From Cladorhizidae sp. MBARI D1340-BT2 (taxonomy: Eukaryota; Porifera; Demospongiae; Poecilosclerida; Cladorhizidae): DNA of 64,000 nt. Shown here in pieces: positions 24,333 to 35,780 of this stretch (position 1 is its first letter; each line of letters opens with the position of its first letter). The stretch covers positions 26,705,932 through 26,769,931 of the forward strand of contig JAQNBH010000002.1 in NCBI GenBank assembly GCA_028752905.1, read 5' to 3'. Below the pieces are notes generated by a model. That model had not been told where the DNA came from. It ran no database searches and saw nothing but the letters and a program-made list of their open reading frames with translations. Position numbers and translations under genes: made by a program.

Positions 24333-25177
24333 AGCTTCGTAGATTATCCACACTTCACTGAATAGACTTGTTATACAGCTATTAAGATAGGACTCTCCAA
24401 GTGCTCTCTCTTGATACCAAACATCCATATATTCTGCACACTTCACTGTAATGGACTTGCAAGATAGGTATCTCTCAGTGTTCTCTATCTTGAGCTAAAC
24501 AATTTAGCTTCATAGATTCTCCACACTTCACTGAATAGACTTGATATATAGCTCTAAAGGTAGGCCTCTCTCTGTTCTCTCTCTTGATACCAAACATCCG
24601 TATATTCCGCATACTTCACAGTAATGGACTTGATAGAATCGCAAGATAGGTTTCTCTCTGCTCTCTCTTGATGCTAAATAGATTCTCCACACTTCACTGA
24701 ATAAACTTGATATATAGCTATTAAGATAGGTCTCTCTCTGTGCTCTCTCTTGATACCAAACATCCATATATTCTGCACACTTCACTGTAATGGACTTGCA
24801 AGATAGGTATCTCTCAGTGTTCTCTATCTTGAGCTAAACATGTTAGCTTCATAGATTCTCCACACTTCACTGAATAGACTTGATATATAGCTCTAAAGGT
24901 AGGCCTCTCTCTGTTCTCTCTCTTGATACCAAACATCCGTATATTCCGCATACTTCACAGTAATGGACTTGATAGAATCACAAGATAGGTTTCTCTCTGC
25001 TCTCTCTTGATGCTAAATAGATTCTCCACACTTCACTGAATAAACTTGATATATAGCTATTAAGATAGGTCTCTCTCTGTGCTCTCTGTTGATATCAAAC
25101 ATCCATAATATTCTGCACACTTTACTGTAATGGACTTGATATGATTCGAATGATAGGTTTCATTATGTGTTCTCTAT
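24333..25177 (+). repeat. Enlarged A module, 845 bp (second copy)
   Basis: Same ten half-unit order and join as at 22682, offset by 1651 bp. Its downstream B at 25178 has an eight-T run and is 404 bp. Confidence 0.9.
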
Positions 25178-26523
25178 CTTGATATTTGCCCTAATTTGGT
25201 CTATATGTTTCTCATTTTCCCCCCGAAAATCTTGTTTTTTTTGCCGTGAAGCTCATAACTTTTCTACACTTTACCCAAAAAAGATAATTTTTATATCACC
25301 GGATAGCTCTTCTAATTATCTGTCTTTTGTACGTGCCAAAATTTTGAGTACTCTAAGTATTAGCAAGTTATGGTGATTTGAAGTGGTAAGGTTTGGGATT
25401 TTTCCTGGCGTTTTCCAGTTGCCAAAGCGGTGGCCTGCCAGTGAAAAACCACTACATTTATTGATAATCTGTTCACATGTTGCAGATAAGGGCCTTCTCT
25501 ATCAGTTGACAAAATCTGGGACTTTGGTCTTGTTAATTAGGGCAGTTATGAATTGTACTCTTACTTGATGCTAAACATGTTCTTGATATTTGCCCTAATT
25601 TGGTCTATATGTTTCTCATTTCCCCCCCGAAAATCTTGTTTTTTTGCCGTGAAGCTCATAACTATTCTACGCTTTACCCCCAAAATATAATTTTTATATC
25701 ACGGGAAAGCCCTTCTAATTATCTGTCTTTTGTACGTGCCAAAGTTTTGAGTACTCTAAGTATTAGGAAGTTATGATGATTTGAAGTGGTAAGGTTTGTG
25801 ATTTTTCCTGGCGTTTTCCAGTTGCCAAAGCGGTGGCCTGCCAGTGAAAAACCACTACATTTATTGATAATCTGTACACATGTTGCAGATAAGGGCCTTC
25901 TCTATCAGTTGACAAAATCTGGGACTTTGGTGTTGTTAATTACGGCAGTTATGAATTGTACTCTTACTTGATGCTAAACATGTTAGCTTCGTAGATTATC
26001 CACACTTCACTGAATAGACTTGTTATACAGCTATTAAGATAGGACTCTCCAAGTGCTCTCTCTTGATACCAAACATCCATATATTCTGCACACTTCACTG
26101 TAATGGACTTGCAAGATAGGTATCTCTCAGTGTTCTCTATCTTGAGCTAAACAATTTAGCTTCATAGATTCTCCACACTTCACTGAATAGACTTGATATA
26201 TAGCTCTAAAGGTAGGCCTCTCTCTGTTCTCTCTCTTGATACCAAACATCCGTATATTCCGCATACTTCACAGTAATGGACTTGATAGAATCACAAGATA
26301 GGTTTCTCTCTGCTCTCTCTTGATGCTAAATAGATTCTCCACACTTCACTGAATAAACTTGATATATAGCTATTAAGATAGGTCTCTCTCTGTGCTCTCT
26401 GTTGATATCAAACATCCATAATATTCTGCACACTTTACTGTAATGGACTTATAATATTCTGCACACTTTACTGTAATGGACTTGATATGATTCGAATGAT
26501 AGGTTTCATTATGTGTTCTCTAT
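25178..26523 (+). repeat. 1346 bp unit: B, Bb and A with 33 bp duplication
   Basis: B 25178-25581 (404 bp, T8), Bb 25582-25984 (marks CTACGCTTTACC and AAAATATAAT), and A 25985-26523 (539 bp). It is copied at 31305-32650 with all these marks. Confidence 0.9.
26418..26483 (+). repeat. 33 bp tandem duplication in h6 of A
   Basis: 26418-26450 and 26451-26483 are identical 33 bp copies running from ATAATATTCTGCAC to TAATGGACTT. This explains the 539 bp A length. The same event is present at 32545-32610, so it predates the 6127 bp block copy. Confidence 0.93.
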
Positions 26524-29500
26524 CTTGATATTTGCCCTAATTTGGTCTATATGTTTCTCATTTCCCCCCCGAAAATCTTGTTTTTTTGCCGTGAAGCTCA
26601 TAACTTTTCTACACTTTATCCAAAAAAGATAATTTTTATATCACCGGATAGCTCTTCTAATTATCTGTCTTTTGTACGTGCCAAAATTTTGAGTACTCTA
26701 AGTATTAGCAAGTTATGGTGATTTGAAGTGGTAAGGTTTGGGATTTTTCCTGGCGTTTTCCAGTTGCCAAAGCGGTGGCCTGCCAGTGAAAAACCACTAC
26801 ATTTATTGATAATCTGTTCACATGTTGCAGATAAGGGCCTTCTCTATCAGTTGACAAAATCTGGGACTTTGGTCTTGTTAATTAGGGCAGTTATGAATTG
26901 TACTCTTACTTGATGCTAAACATGTTCTTGATATTTGCCCTAATTTGGTCTATATGTTTCTCATTTCCCCCCCGAAAATCTTGTTTTTTTGCCGTGAAGC
27001 TCATTACTATTCTACACTTTACCCCCAAAAGATAATTTTTATATCACGGGAAAGCCCTTCTAATTATCTGTCTTTTGTACGTGCCAAAGTTTTGAGTACT
27101 CTAAGTATTAGGAAGTTATGATGATTTGAAGTGGTAAGGTTTGTGATTTTTCCTGGCGTTTTCCAGTTGCCAAAGCGGTGGCCTGCCAGTGAAAAACCAC
27201 TACATTTATTGATAATCTGTTCACATGTTGCAGATAAGGGCCTTCTCTATCAGTTGACAAAATCTGGGACTTTGGTGTTGTTAATTAGGGCAGTTATGAA
27301 TTGTACTCTTACTTGATGCTAAACATGTTAGCTTCGTAGATTATCCACACTTCACTGAATAGACTTGTTATACAGCTATTAAGATAGGACTCTCCAAGTG
27401 CTCTCTCTTGATACCAAACATCCATATATTCTGCACACTTCACTGTAATGGACTTGCAAGATAGGTATCTCTCAGTGTTCTCTATCTTGAGCTAAACAAT
27501 TTAGCTTCATAGATTCTCCACACTTCACTGAATAGACTTGATATATAGCTCTAAAGGTAGGCCTCTCTCTGTTCTCTCTCTTGATACCAAACATCCGTAT
27601 ATTCCGCATACTTCACAGTAATGGACTTGATAGAATCACAAGATAGGTTTCTCTCTGCTCTCTCTTGATGCTAAATAGATTCTCCACACTTCACTGAATA
27701 AACTTGATATATAGCTATTAAGATAGGTCTCTCTCTGTGCTCTGTGTTGATATCAAACATCCATAATATTCTGCACACTTTACTGTAATGGACTTGATAT
27801 GATTCGAATGATAGGTTTCATTATGTGTTCTCTATCTTGATATTTGCCCTAATTTGGTCTATATGTTTCTCATTTTCCCCCCGAAAATCTTGTTTTTTTG
27901 CCGTGAAGCTCATAACTTTTCTACACTTTACCCAAAAAAGATAATTTTTATATAACCGGATAGCTCTTCTAATTATCTGTCTTTTGTACGTGCCAAAATT
28001 TTGAGTACTCTAAGTATTAGCAAGTTATGGTGATTTGAAGTGGTAAGGTTTGGGATTTTTCCTGGCGTTTTCCAGTTGCCAAAGCGGTGGCCTGCCAGTG
28101 AAAAACCACTACATTTATTGATAATCTGTTCACATGTTGCAGATAAGGGCCTTCTCTATCAGTTGACAAAATCTGGGACTTTGGTCTTGTTAATTAGGGC
28201 AGTTATGAATTGTACTCTTACTTGATGCTAAACATGTTAGCTTCGTAGATTATCCACACTTCACTGAATAGACTTGTTATACAGCTATTAAGATAGGACT
28301 CTCCAAGTGCTCTCTCTTGATACCAAACATCCATATATTCTGCACACTTCACTGTAATGGACTTGCAAGATAGGTATCTCTCAGTGTTCTCTATCTTGAG
28401 CTAAACATGTTAGCTTCATAGATTCTCCACACTTCACTGAATAGACTTGATATATAGCTCTAAAGGTAGGCCTCTCTCTGTTCTCTCTCTTGATACCAAA
28501 CATCCGTATATTCCGCATACTTCACAGTAATGGACTTGATAGAATCACAAGATAGGTTTCTCTCTGCTCTCTCTTGATGCTAAATAGATTCTCCACACTT
28601 CACTGAATAAACTTGATATATAGCTATTAAGATAGGTCTCTCTCTGTGCTCTCTGTTGATATCAAACATCCATAATATTCTGCACACTTTACTGTAATGG
28701 ACTTGATATGATTCGAATGATAGGTTTCATTATGTGTTCTCTATCTTGATATTTGCCCTAATTTGGTCTATATGTTTCTCATTTTCCCCCCGAAAATCTT
28801 GTTTTTTTGCCGTGAAGCTCATAACTTTTCTACACTTTACCCAAAAAAGATAATTTTTATATCACCGAATAGCTCTTCTAATTATCTGTCTTTTGTACGT
28901 GCCAAAATTTTGAGTACTCTAAGTATTAGCAAGTTATGGTGATTTGAAGTGGTAAGGTTTGGAATTTTTCCTGGCGTTTTCCAGTTGCCAAAGCGGTGGC
29001 CTGCCAGTGAAAAACCACTACATTTATTGATAATCTGTTCACATGTTGCAGATAAGGGCCTTCTCTATCAGTTGACAAAATCTGGGACTTTGGTCTTGTT
29101 AATTAGGGCAGTTATGAATTGTACTCTTACTTGATGCTAAACATGTTCTTGATATTTGCCCTAATTTGGTCTATATGTTTCTCATTTCCCCCCCGAAAAT
29201 CTTGTTTTTTTGCCGTGAAGCTCATAACTATTCTACACTTTATCCCCAAAAGATAATTTTTATATCACGGGAAAGCCCTTCTAATTATCTGTCTTTTGTA
29301 CGTGCCAAAGTTTTGAGTACTCTAAGTATTAGGAAGTTATGATGATTTGAAGTGGTAAGGTTTGTGATTTTTCCTGGCGTTTTCCAGTTGCCAAAGCGGT
29401 GGCCTGCCAGTGAAAAACCACTACATTTATTGATAATCTGTACACATGTTGCAGATAAGGGCCTTCTCTATCAGTTGACAAAATCTGGGACTTTGGTGTT

Positions 29501-30056
29501 GTTAATTACGGCAGTTATGAATTGTACTCTTACTTGATGCTAAACATGTTAGCTTCGTAGATTATCCACACTTCACTGAATAGACTTGTTATACAGCTAT
29601 TAAGATAGGACTCTCCAAGTGCTCTCTCTTGATACCAAACATCCATATATTCTGCACACTTCACTGTAATGGACTTGCAAGATAGGTATCTCTCAGTGTT
29701 CTCTATCTTGAGCTAAACAATTTAGCTTCATAGATTCTCCACACTTCACTGAATAGACTTGATATATAGCTCTAAAGGTAGGCCTCTCTCTGTTCTCTCT
29801 CTTGATACCAAACATCCGTATATTCCGCATACTTCACAGTAATGGACTTGATAGAATCACAAGATAGGTTTCTCTCTGCTCTCTCTTGATGCTAAATAGA
29901 TTCTCCACACTTCACTGAATAAACTTGATATATAGCTATTAAGATAGGTCTCTCTCTGTGCTCTCTGTTGATATCAAACATCCATAATATTCTGCACACT
30001 TTACTGTAATGGACTTGATATGATTCGAATGATAGGTTTCATTATGTGTTCTCTAT
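26524..30056 (+). repeat. Mixed 1312, 909 and 1312 bp units
   Basis: 26524-27835 is Ba-Bb-A, 27836-28744 is Ba-A, 28745-30056 is Ba-Bb-A. The first Ba has C7, unusual for Ba. The Ba at 27836 has ATATAACCGG. The Ba at 28745 has GGTTTGGAATTT. These marks recur 6127 bp downstream. Confidence 0.9.
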
Positions 30057-30459
30057 CTTGATATTTGCCCTAATTTGGTCTATATGTTTCTCATTTTCCC
30101 CCCGAAAATCTTGTTTTTTTGCCGTGAAGCTCATAACTTTTCTACACTTTATCCAAAAAAGATAATTTTTATATCACCGGATAGCTCTTCTAATTATCTG
30201 TCTTTTGTACGTGGCAAAATTTTGAGTACTCTAAGTATTAGCAAGTTATGGTGATTTGAAGTGGTAAGGTTTGGGATTTTTCCTGGCGTTTTCCAGTTGC
30301 CAAAGCGGTGGCCTGCCAGTGAAAAACCACTACATTTATTGATAATCTGTTCACATGTTGCAGATAAGGGCCTTCTCTATCAGTTGACAAAATCTGGGAC
30401 TTTGGTGTTGTTAATTAGGGCAGTTATGAATTGTACTCTTACTTGATGCTAAACATGTT
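30057..30459 (+). repeat. Recombinant B module (Ba head, Bb tail)
   Basis: The first ~220 bp carry class Ba marks (TTTT-C6, GATAGCTC, TTAGCAAG, TTTGGGA), but the 3' part has GGTGTTGTTAATTAGGG, a mark of the Bb subtype of this region. It directly precedes an enlarged A normally found after Bb. The exchange point therefore lies between about 30280 and 30395, in the near-identical tract of the two classes. Confidence 0.8.
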
Positions 30460-31304
30460 AGCTTCGTAGATTATCCACACTTCACTGAATAGACTTGTTA
30501 TACAGCTATTAAGATAGGACTCTCCAAGTGCTCTCTCTTGATACCAAACATCCATATATTCTGCACACTTCACTGTAATGGACTTGCAAGATAGGTATCT
30601 CTCAGTGTTCTCTATCTTGAGCTAAACAATTTAGCTTCATAGATTCTCCACACTTCACTGAATAGACTTGATATATAGCTCTAAAGGTAGGCCTCTCTCT
30701 GTTCTCTCTCTTGATACCAAACATCCGTATATTCCGCATACTTCACAGTAATGGACTTGATAGAATCGCAAGATAGGTTTCTCTCTTCTCTCTCTTGATG
30801 CTAAATAGATTCTCCACACTTCACTGAATAAACTTGATATATAGCTATTAAGATAGGTCTCTCTCTGTGCTCTCTCTTGATACCAAACATCCATATATTC
30901 TGCACACTTCACTGTAATGGACTTGCAAGATAGGTATCTCTCAGTGTTCTCTATCTTGAGCTAAACATGTTAGCTTCATAGATTCTCCACACTTCACTGA
31001 ATAGACTTGATATATAGCTCTAAAGGTAGGCCTCTCTCTGTTCTCTCTCTTGATACCAAACATCCGTATATTCCGCATACTTCACAGTAATGGACTTGAT
31101 AGAATCACAAGATAGGTTTCTCTCTGCTCTCTCTTGATGCTAAATAGATTCTCCACACTTCACTGAATAAACTTGATATATAGCTATTAAGATAGGTCTC
31201 TCTCTGTGCTCTCTGTTGATATCAAACATCCATAATATTCTGCACACTTTACTGTAATGGACTTGATATGATTCGAATGATAGGTTTCATTATGTGTTCT
31301 CTAT
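30460..31304 (+). repeat. Enlarged A module, 845 bp (third copy)
   Basis: Same h1-h5 plus h2-h6 order as at 22682 and 24333, including the GAATCGCAAG mark. It differs by CTCTCTTCTCTC in h4. It lies 6127 bp downstream of the copy at 24333. Confidence 0.9.
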
Positions 31305-32650
31305 CTTGATATTTGCCCTAATTTGGTCTATATGTTTCTCATTTTCCCCCCGAAAATCTTGTTTTTTTTGCCGTGAAGCTCATAACTTTTCTACACTTTA
31401 CCCAAAAAAGATAATTTTTATATCACCGGATAGCTCTTCTAATTATCTGTCTTTTGTAAGTGCCAAAATTTTGAGTACTCTAAGTATTAGCAAGTTATGG
31501 TGATTTGAAGTGGTAAGGTTTGGGATTTTTCCTGGCGTTTTCCAGTTGCCAAAGCGGTGGCCTGCCAGTGAAAAACCACTACATTTATTGATAATCTGTT
31601 CACATGTTGCAGATAAGGGCCTTCTCTATCAGTTGACAAAATCTGGGACTTTGGTCTTGTTAATTAGGGCAGTTATGAATTGTACTCTTACTTGATGCTA
31701 AACATGTTCTTGATATTTGCCCTAATTTGGTCTATATGTTTCTCATTTCCCCCCCGAAAATCTTGTTTTTTTGCCGTGAAGCTCATAACTATTCTACGCT
31801 TTACCCCCAAAATATAATTTTTATATCACGGGAAAGCCCTTCTAATTATCTGTCTTTTGTACGTGCCAAAGTTTTGAGTACTCTAAGTATTAGGAAGTTA
31901 TGATGATTTGAAGTGGTAAGGTTTGTGATTTTTCCTGGCGTTTTCCAGTTGCCAAAGCGGTGGCCTGCCAGTGAAAAACCACTACATTTATTGATAATCT
32001 GTACACATGTTGCAGATAAGGGCCTTCTCTATCAGTTGACAAAATCTGGGACTTTGGTGTTGTTAATTACGGCAGTTATGAATTGTACTCTTACTTGATG
32101 CTAAACATGTTAGCTTCGTAGATTATCCACACTTCACTGAATAGACTTGTTATACAGCTATTAAGATAGGACTCTCCAAGTGCTCTCTCTTGATACCAAA
32201 CATCCATATATTCTGCACACTTCACTGTAATGGACTTGCAAGATAGGTATCTCTCAGTGTTCTCTATCTTGAGCTAAACAATTTAGCTTCATAGATTCTC
32301 CACACTTCACTGAATAGACTTGATATATAGCTCTAAAGGTAGGCCTCTCTCTGTTCTCTCTCTTGATACCAAACATCCGTATATTCCGCATACTTCACAG
32401 TAATGGACTTGATAGAATCACAAGATAGGTTTCTCTCTGCTCTCTCTTGATGCTAAATAGATTCTCCACACTTCACTGAATAAACTTGATATATAGCTAT
32501 TAAGATAGGTCTCTCTCTGTGCTCTCTGTTGATATCAAACATCCATAATATTCTGCACACTTTACTGTAATGGACTTATAATATTCTGCACACTTTACTG
32601 TAATGGACTTGATATGATTCGAATGATAGGTTTCATTATGTGTTCTCTAT
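31305..32650 (+). repeat. 1346 bp unit, copy of 25178-26523
   Basis: B 31305-31708 (404 bp, T8), Bb 31709-32111 (CTACGCTTTACC, AAAATATAAT) and A 32112-32650 with the 33 bp duplication at 32545-32610. A private change TTGTAAGTGCC distinguishes the first B. Confidence 0.9.
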
Positions 32651-35600
32651 CTTGATATTTGCCCTAATTTGGTCTATATGTTTCTCATTTCCCCCCCGAA
32701 AATCTTGTTTTTTTGCCGTGAAGCTCATAACTTTTCTACACTTTATCCAAAAAAGATAATTTTTATATCACCGGATAGCTCTTCTAATTATCTGTCTTTT
32801 ATACGTGCCAAAATTTTGAGTACTCTAAGTATTAGCAAGTTATGGTGATTTGAAGTGGTAAGGTTTGGGATTTTTCCTGGCGTTTTCCAGTTGCCAAAGC
32901 GGTGGCCTGCCAGTGAAAAACCACTACATTTATTGATAATCTGTTCACATGTTGCAGATAAGGGCCTTCTCTATCAGTTGACAAAATCTGGGACTTTGGT
33001 CTTGTTAATTAGGGCAGTTATGAATTGTACTCTTACTTGATGCTAAACATGTTCTTGATATTTGCCCTAATTTGGTCTATATGTTTCTCATTTCCCCCCC
33101 GAAAATCTTGTTTTTTTGCCGTGAAGCTCATTACTATTCTACACTTTACCCCCAAAAGATAATTTTTATATCACGGGAAAGCCCTTCTAATTATCTGTCT
33201 TTTGTACGTGCCAAAGTTTTGAGTACTCTAAGTATTAGGAAGTTATGATGATTTGAAGTGGTAAGGTTTGTGATTTTTCCTGGCGTTTTCCAGTTGCCAA
33301 AGCGGTGGCCTGCCAGTGAAAAACCACTACATTTATTGATAATCTGTTCACATGTTGCAGATAAGGGCCTTCTCTATCAGTTGACAAAATCTGGGACTTT
33401 GGTGTTGTTAATTAGGGCAGTTATGAATTGTACTCTTACTTGATGCTAAACATGTTAGCTTCGTAGATTATCCACACTTCACTGAATAGACTTGTTATAC
33501 AGCTATTAAGATAGGACTCTCCAAGTGCTCTCTCTTGATACCAAACATCCATATATTCTGCACACTTCACTGTAATGGACTTGCAAGATAGGTATCTCTC
33601 AGTGTTCTCTATCTTGAGCTAAACAATTTAGCTTCATAGATTCTCCACACTTCACTGAATAGACTTGATATATAGCTCTAAAGGTAGGCCTCTCTCTGTT
33701 CTCTCTCTTGATACCAAACATCCGTATATTCCGCATACTTCACAGTAATGGACTTGATAGAATCACAAGATAGGTTTCTCTCTGCTCTCTCTTGATGCTA
33801 AATAGATTCTCCACACTTCACTGAATAAACTTGATATATAGCTATTAAGATAGGTCTCTCTCTGTGCTCTCTGTTGATATCAAACATCCATAATATTCTG
33901 CACACTTTACTGTAATGGACTTGATATGATTCGAATGATAGGTTTCATTATGTGTTCTCTATCTTGATATTTGCCCTAATTTGGTCTATATGTTTCTCAT
34001 TTCCCCCCCGAAAATCTTGTTTTTTTGCCGTGAAGCTCATAACTTTTCTACACTTTACCCCAAAAAGATAATTTTTATATAACCGGATAGCTCTTCTAAT
34101 TATCTGTCTTTTGTACGTGCCAAAATTTTGAGTACTCTAAGTATTAGCAAGTTATGGTGATTTGAAGTGGTAAGGTTTGGGATTTTTCCTGGCGTTTTCC
34201 AGTTGCCAAAGCGGTGGCCTGCCAGTGAAAAACCACTACATTTATTGATAATCTGTTCACATGTTGCAGATAAGGGCCTTCTCTATCAGTTGACAAAATC
34301 TGGGACTTTGGTCTTGTTAATTAGGGCAGTTATGAATTGTACTCTTACTTGATGCTAAACATGTTAGCTTCGTAGATTATCCACACTTCACTGAATAGAC
34401 TTGTTATACAGCTATTAAGATAGGACTCTCCAAGTGCTCTCTCTTGATACCAAACATCCATATATTCTGCACACTTCACTGTAATGGACTTGCAAGATAG
34501 GTATCTCTCAGTGTTCTCTATCTTGAGCTAAACATGTTAGCTTCATAGATTCTCCACACTTCACTGAATAGACTTGATATATAGCTCTAAAGGTAGGCCT
34601 CTCTCTGTTCTCTCTCTTGATACCAAACATCCGTATATTCCGCATACTTCACAGTAATGGACTTGATAGAATCACAAGATAGGTTTCTCTCTGCTCTCTC
34701 TTGATGCTAAATAGATTCTCCACACTTCACTGAATAAACTTGATATATAGCTATTAAGATAGGTCTCTCTCTGTGCTCTCTGTTGATATCAAACATCCAT
34801 AATATTCTGCACACTTTACTGTAATGGACTTGATATGATTCGAATGATAGGTTTCATTATGTGTTCTCTATCTTGATATTTGCCCTAATTTGGTCTATAT
34901 GTTTCTCATTTTCCCCCCGAAAATCTTGTTTTTTTGCCGTGAAGCTCATAACTTTTCTACACTTTACCCAAAAAAGATAATTTTTATATCACCGGATAGC
35001 TCTTCTAATTATCTGTCTTTTGTACGTGCCAAAATTTTGAGTACTCTAAGTATTAGCAAGTTATGGTGATTTGAAGTGGTAAGGTTTGGAATTTTTCCTG
35101 GCGTTTTCCAGTTGCCAAAGCGGTGGCCTGCCAGTGAAAAACCACTACATTTATTGATAATCTGTTCACATGTTGCAGATAAGGGCCTTCTCTATCAGTT
35201 GACAAAATCTGGGACTTTGGTCTTGTTAATTAGGGCAGTTATGAATTGTACTCTTACTTGATGCTAAACATGTTAGCTTCGTAGATTATCCACACTTCAC
35301 TGAATAGACTTGTTATACAGCTATTAAGATAGGACTCTCCAAGTGCTCTCTCTTGATACCAAACATCCATATATTCTGCACACTTCACTGTAATGGACTT
35401 GCAAGATAGGTATCTCTCAGTGTTCTCTATCTTGAGCTAAACATGTTAGCTTCATAGATTCTCCACACTTCACTGAATAGACTTGATATATAGCTCTAAA
35501 GGTAGGCCTCTCTCTGTTCTCTCTCTTGATACCAAACATCCGTATATTCCGCATACTTCACAGTAATGGACTTGATAGAATCACAAGATAGGTTTCTCTC

Positions 35601-35780
35601 TGCTCTCTCTTGATGCTAAATAGATTCTCCACACTTCACTGAATAAACTTGATATATAGCTATTAAGATAGGTCTCTCTCTGTGCTCTCTGTTGATATCA
35701 AACATCCATAATATTCTGCACACTTTACTGTAATGGACTTGATATGATTCGAATGATAGGTTTCATTATGTGTTCTCTAT
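32651..35780 (+). repeat. One 1312 bp and two 909 bp units
   Basis: 32651-33962 is Ba-Bb-A, 33963-34871 and 34872-35780 are Ba-A. The first 2.6 kb belong to the 6127 bp block copy; the A at 35275-35780 lies beyond it. Confidence 0.9.

Larger units (their letters stand above)
21876..25177 (+). repeat. Two 1651 bp units with enlarged A
   Basis: Units 21876-23526 and 23527-25177, each Ba + Bb + an 845 bp A. Both enlarged A modules share the GAATCGCAAG mark in h4, so the enlargement arose once and was then copied with its neighbours. Confidence 0.92.
24333..29147 (+). repeat. Segmental duplication, copy 1 (partner 30460-35274)
   Basis: About 4.8 kb from the enlarged A through the GGTTTGGAATTT-marked Ba recurs at a constant offset of 6127 bp with the same module order: A845, B404, Bb, A539, Ba, Bb, A, Ba, A, Ba. 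The order differs after 29147/35274 (Bb versus A). The upstream limit lies inside the recombinant B at 30057. Confidence 0.9.
30460..35274 (+). repeat. Segmental duplication, copy 2 (partner 24333-29147)
   Basis: Keeps the module order of copy 1. A few single-base differences (for example ATACGTGCC in the B at 32651, CACCGGATAG in the B at 34872) show the copies are not an exact assembly repeat. Confidence 0.9.

Noticed and set aside
25167..25376. 69-codon open frame with a hydrophobic start (also 31294, 40214, 41861)
   Set aside because: It appears only where the T run is eight rather than seven long and is closed in sister copies with ATATAACC. It is a chance result of a one-base length change.
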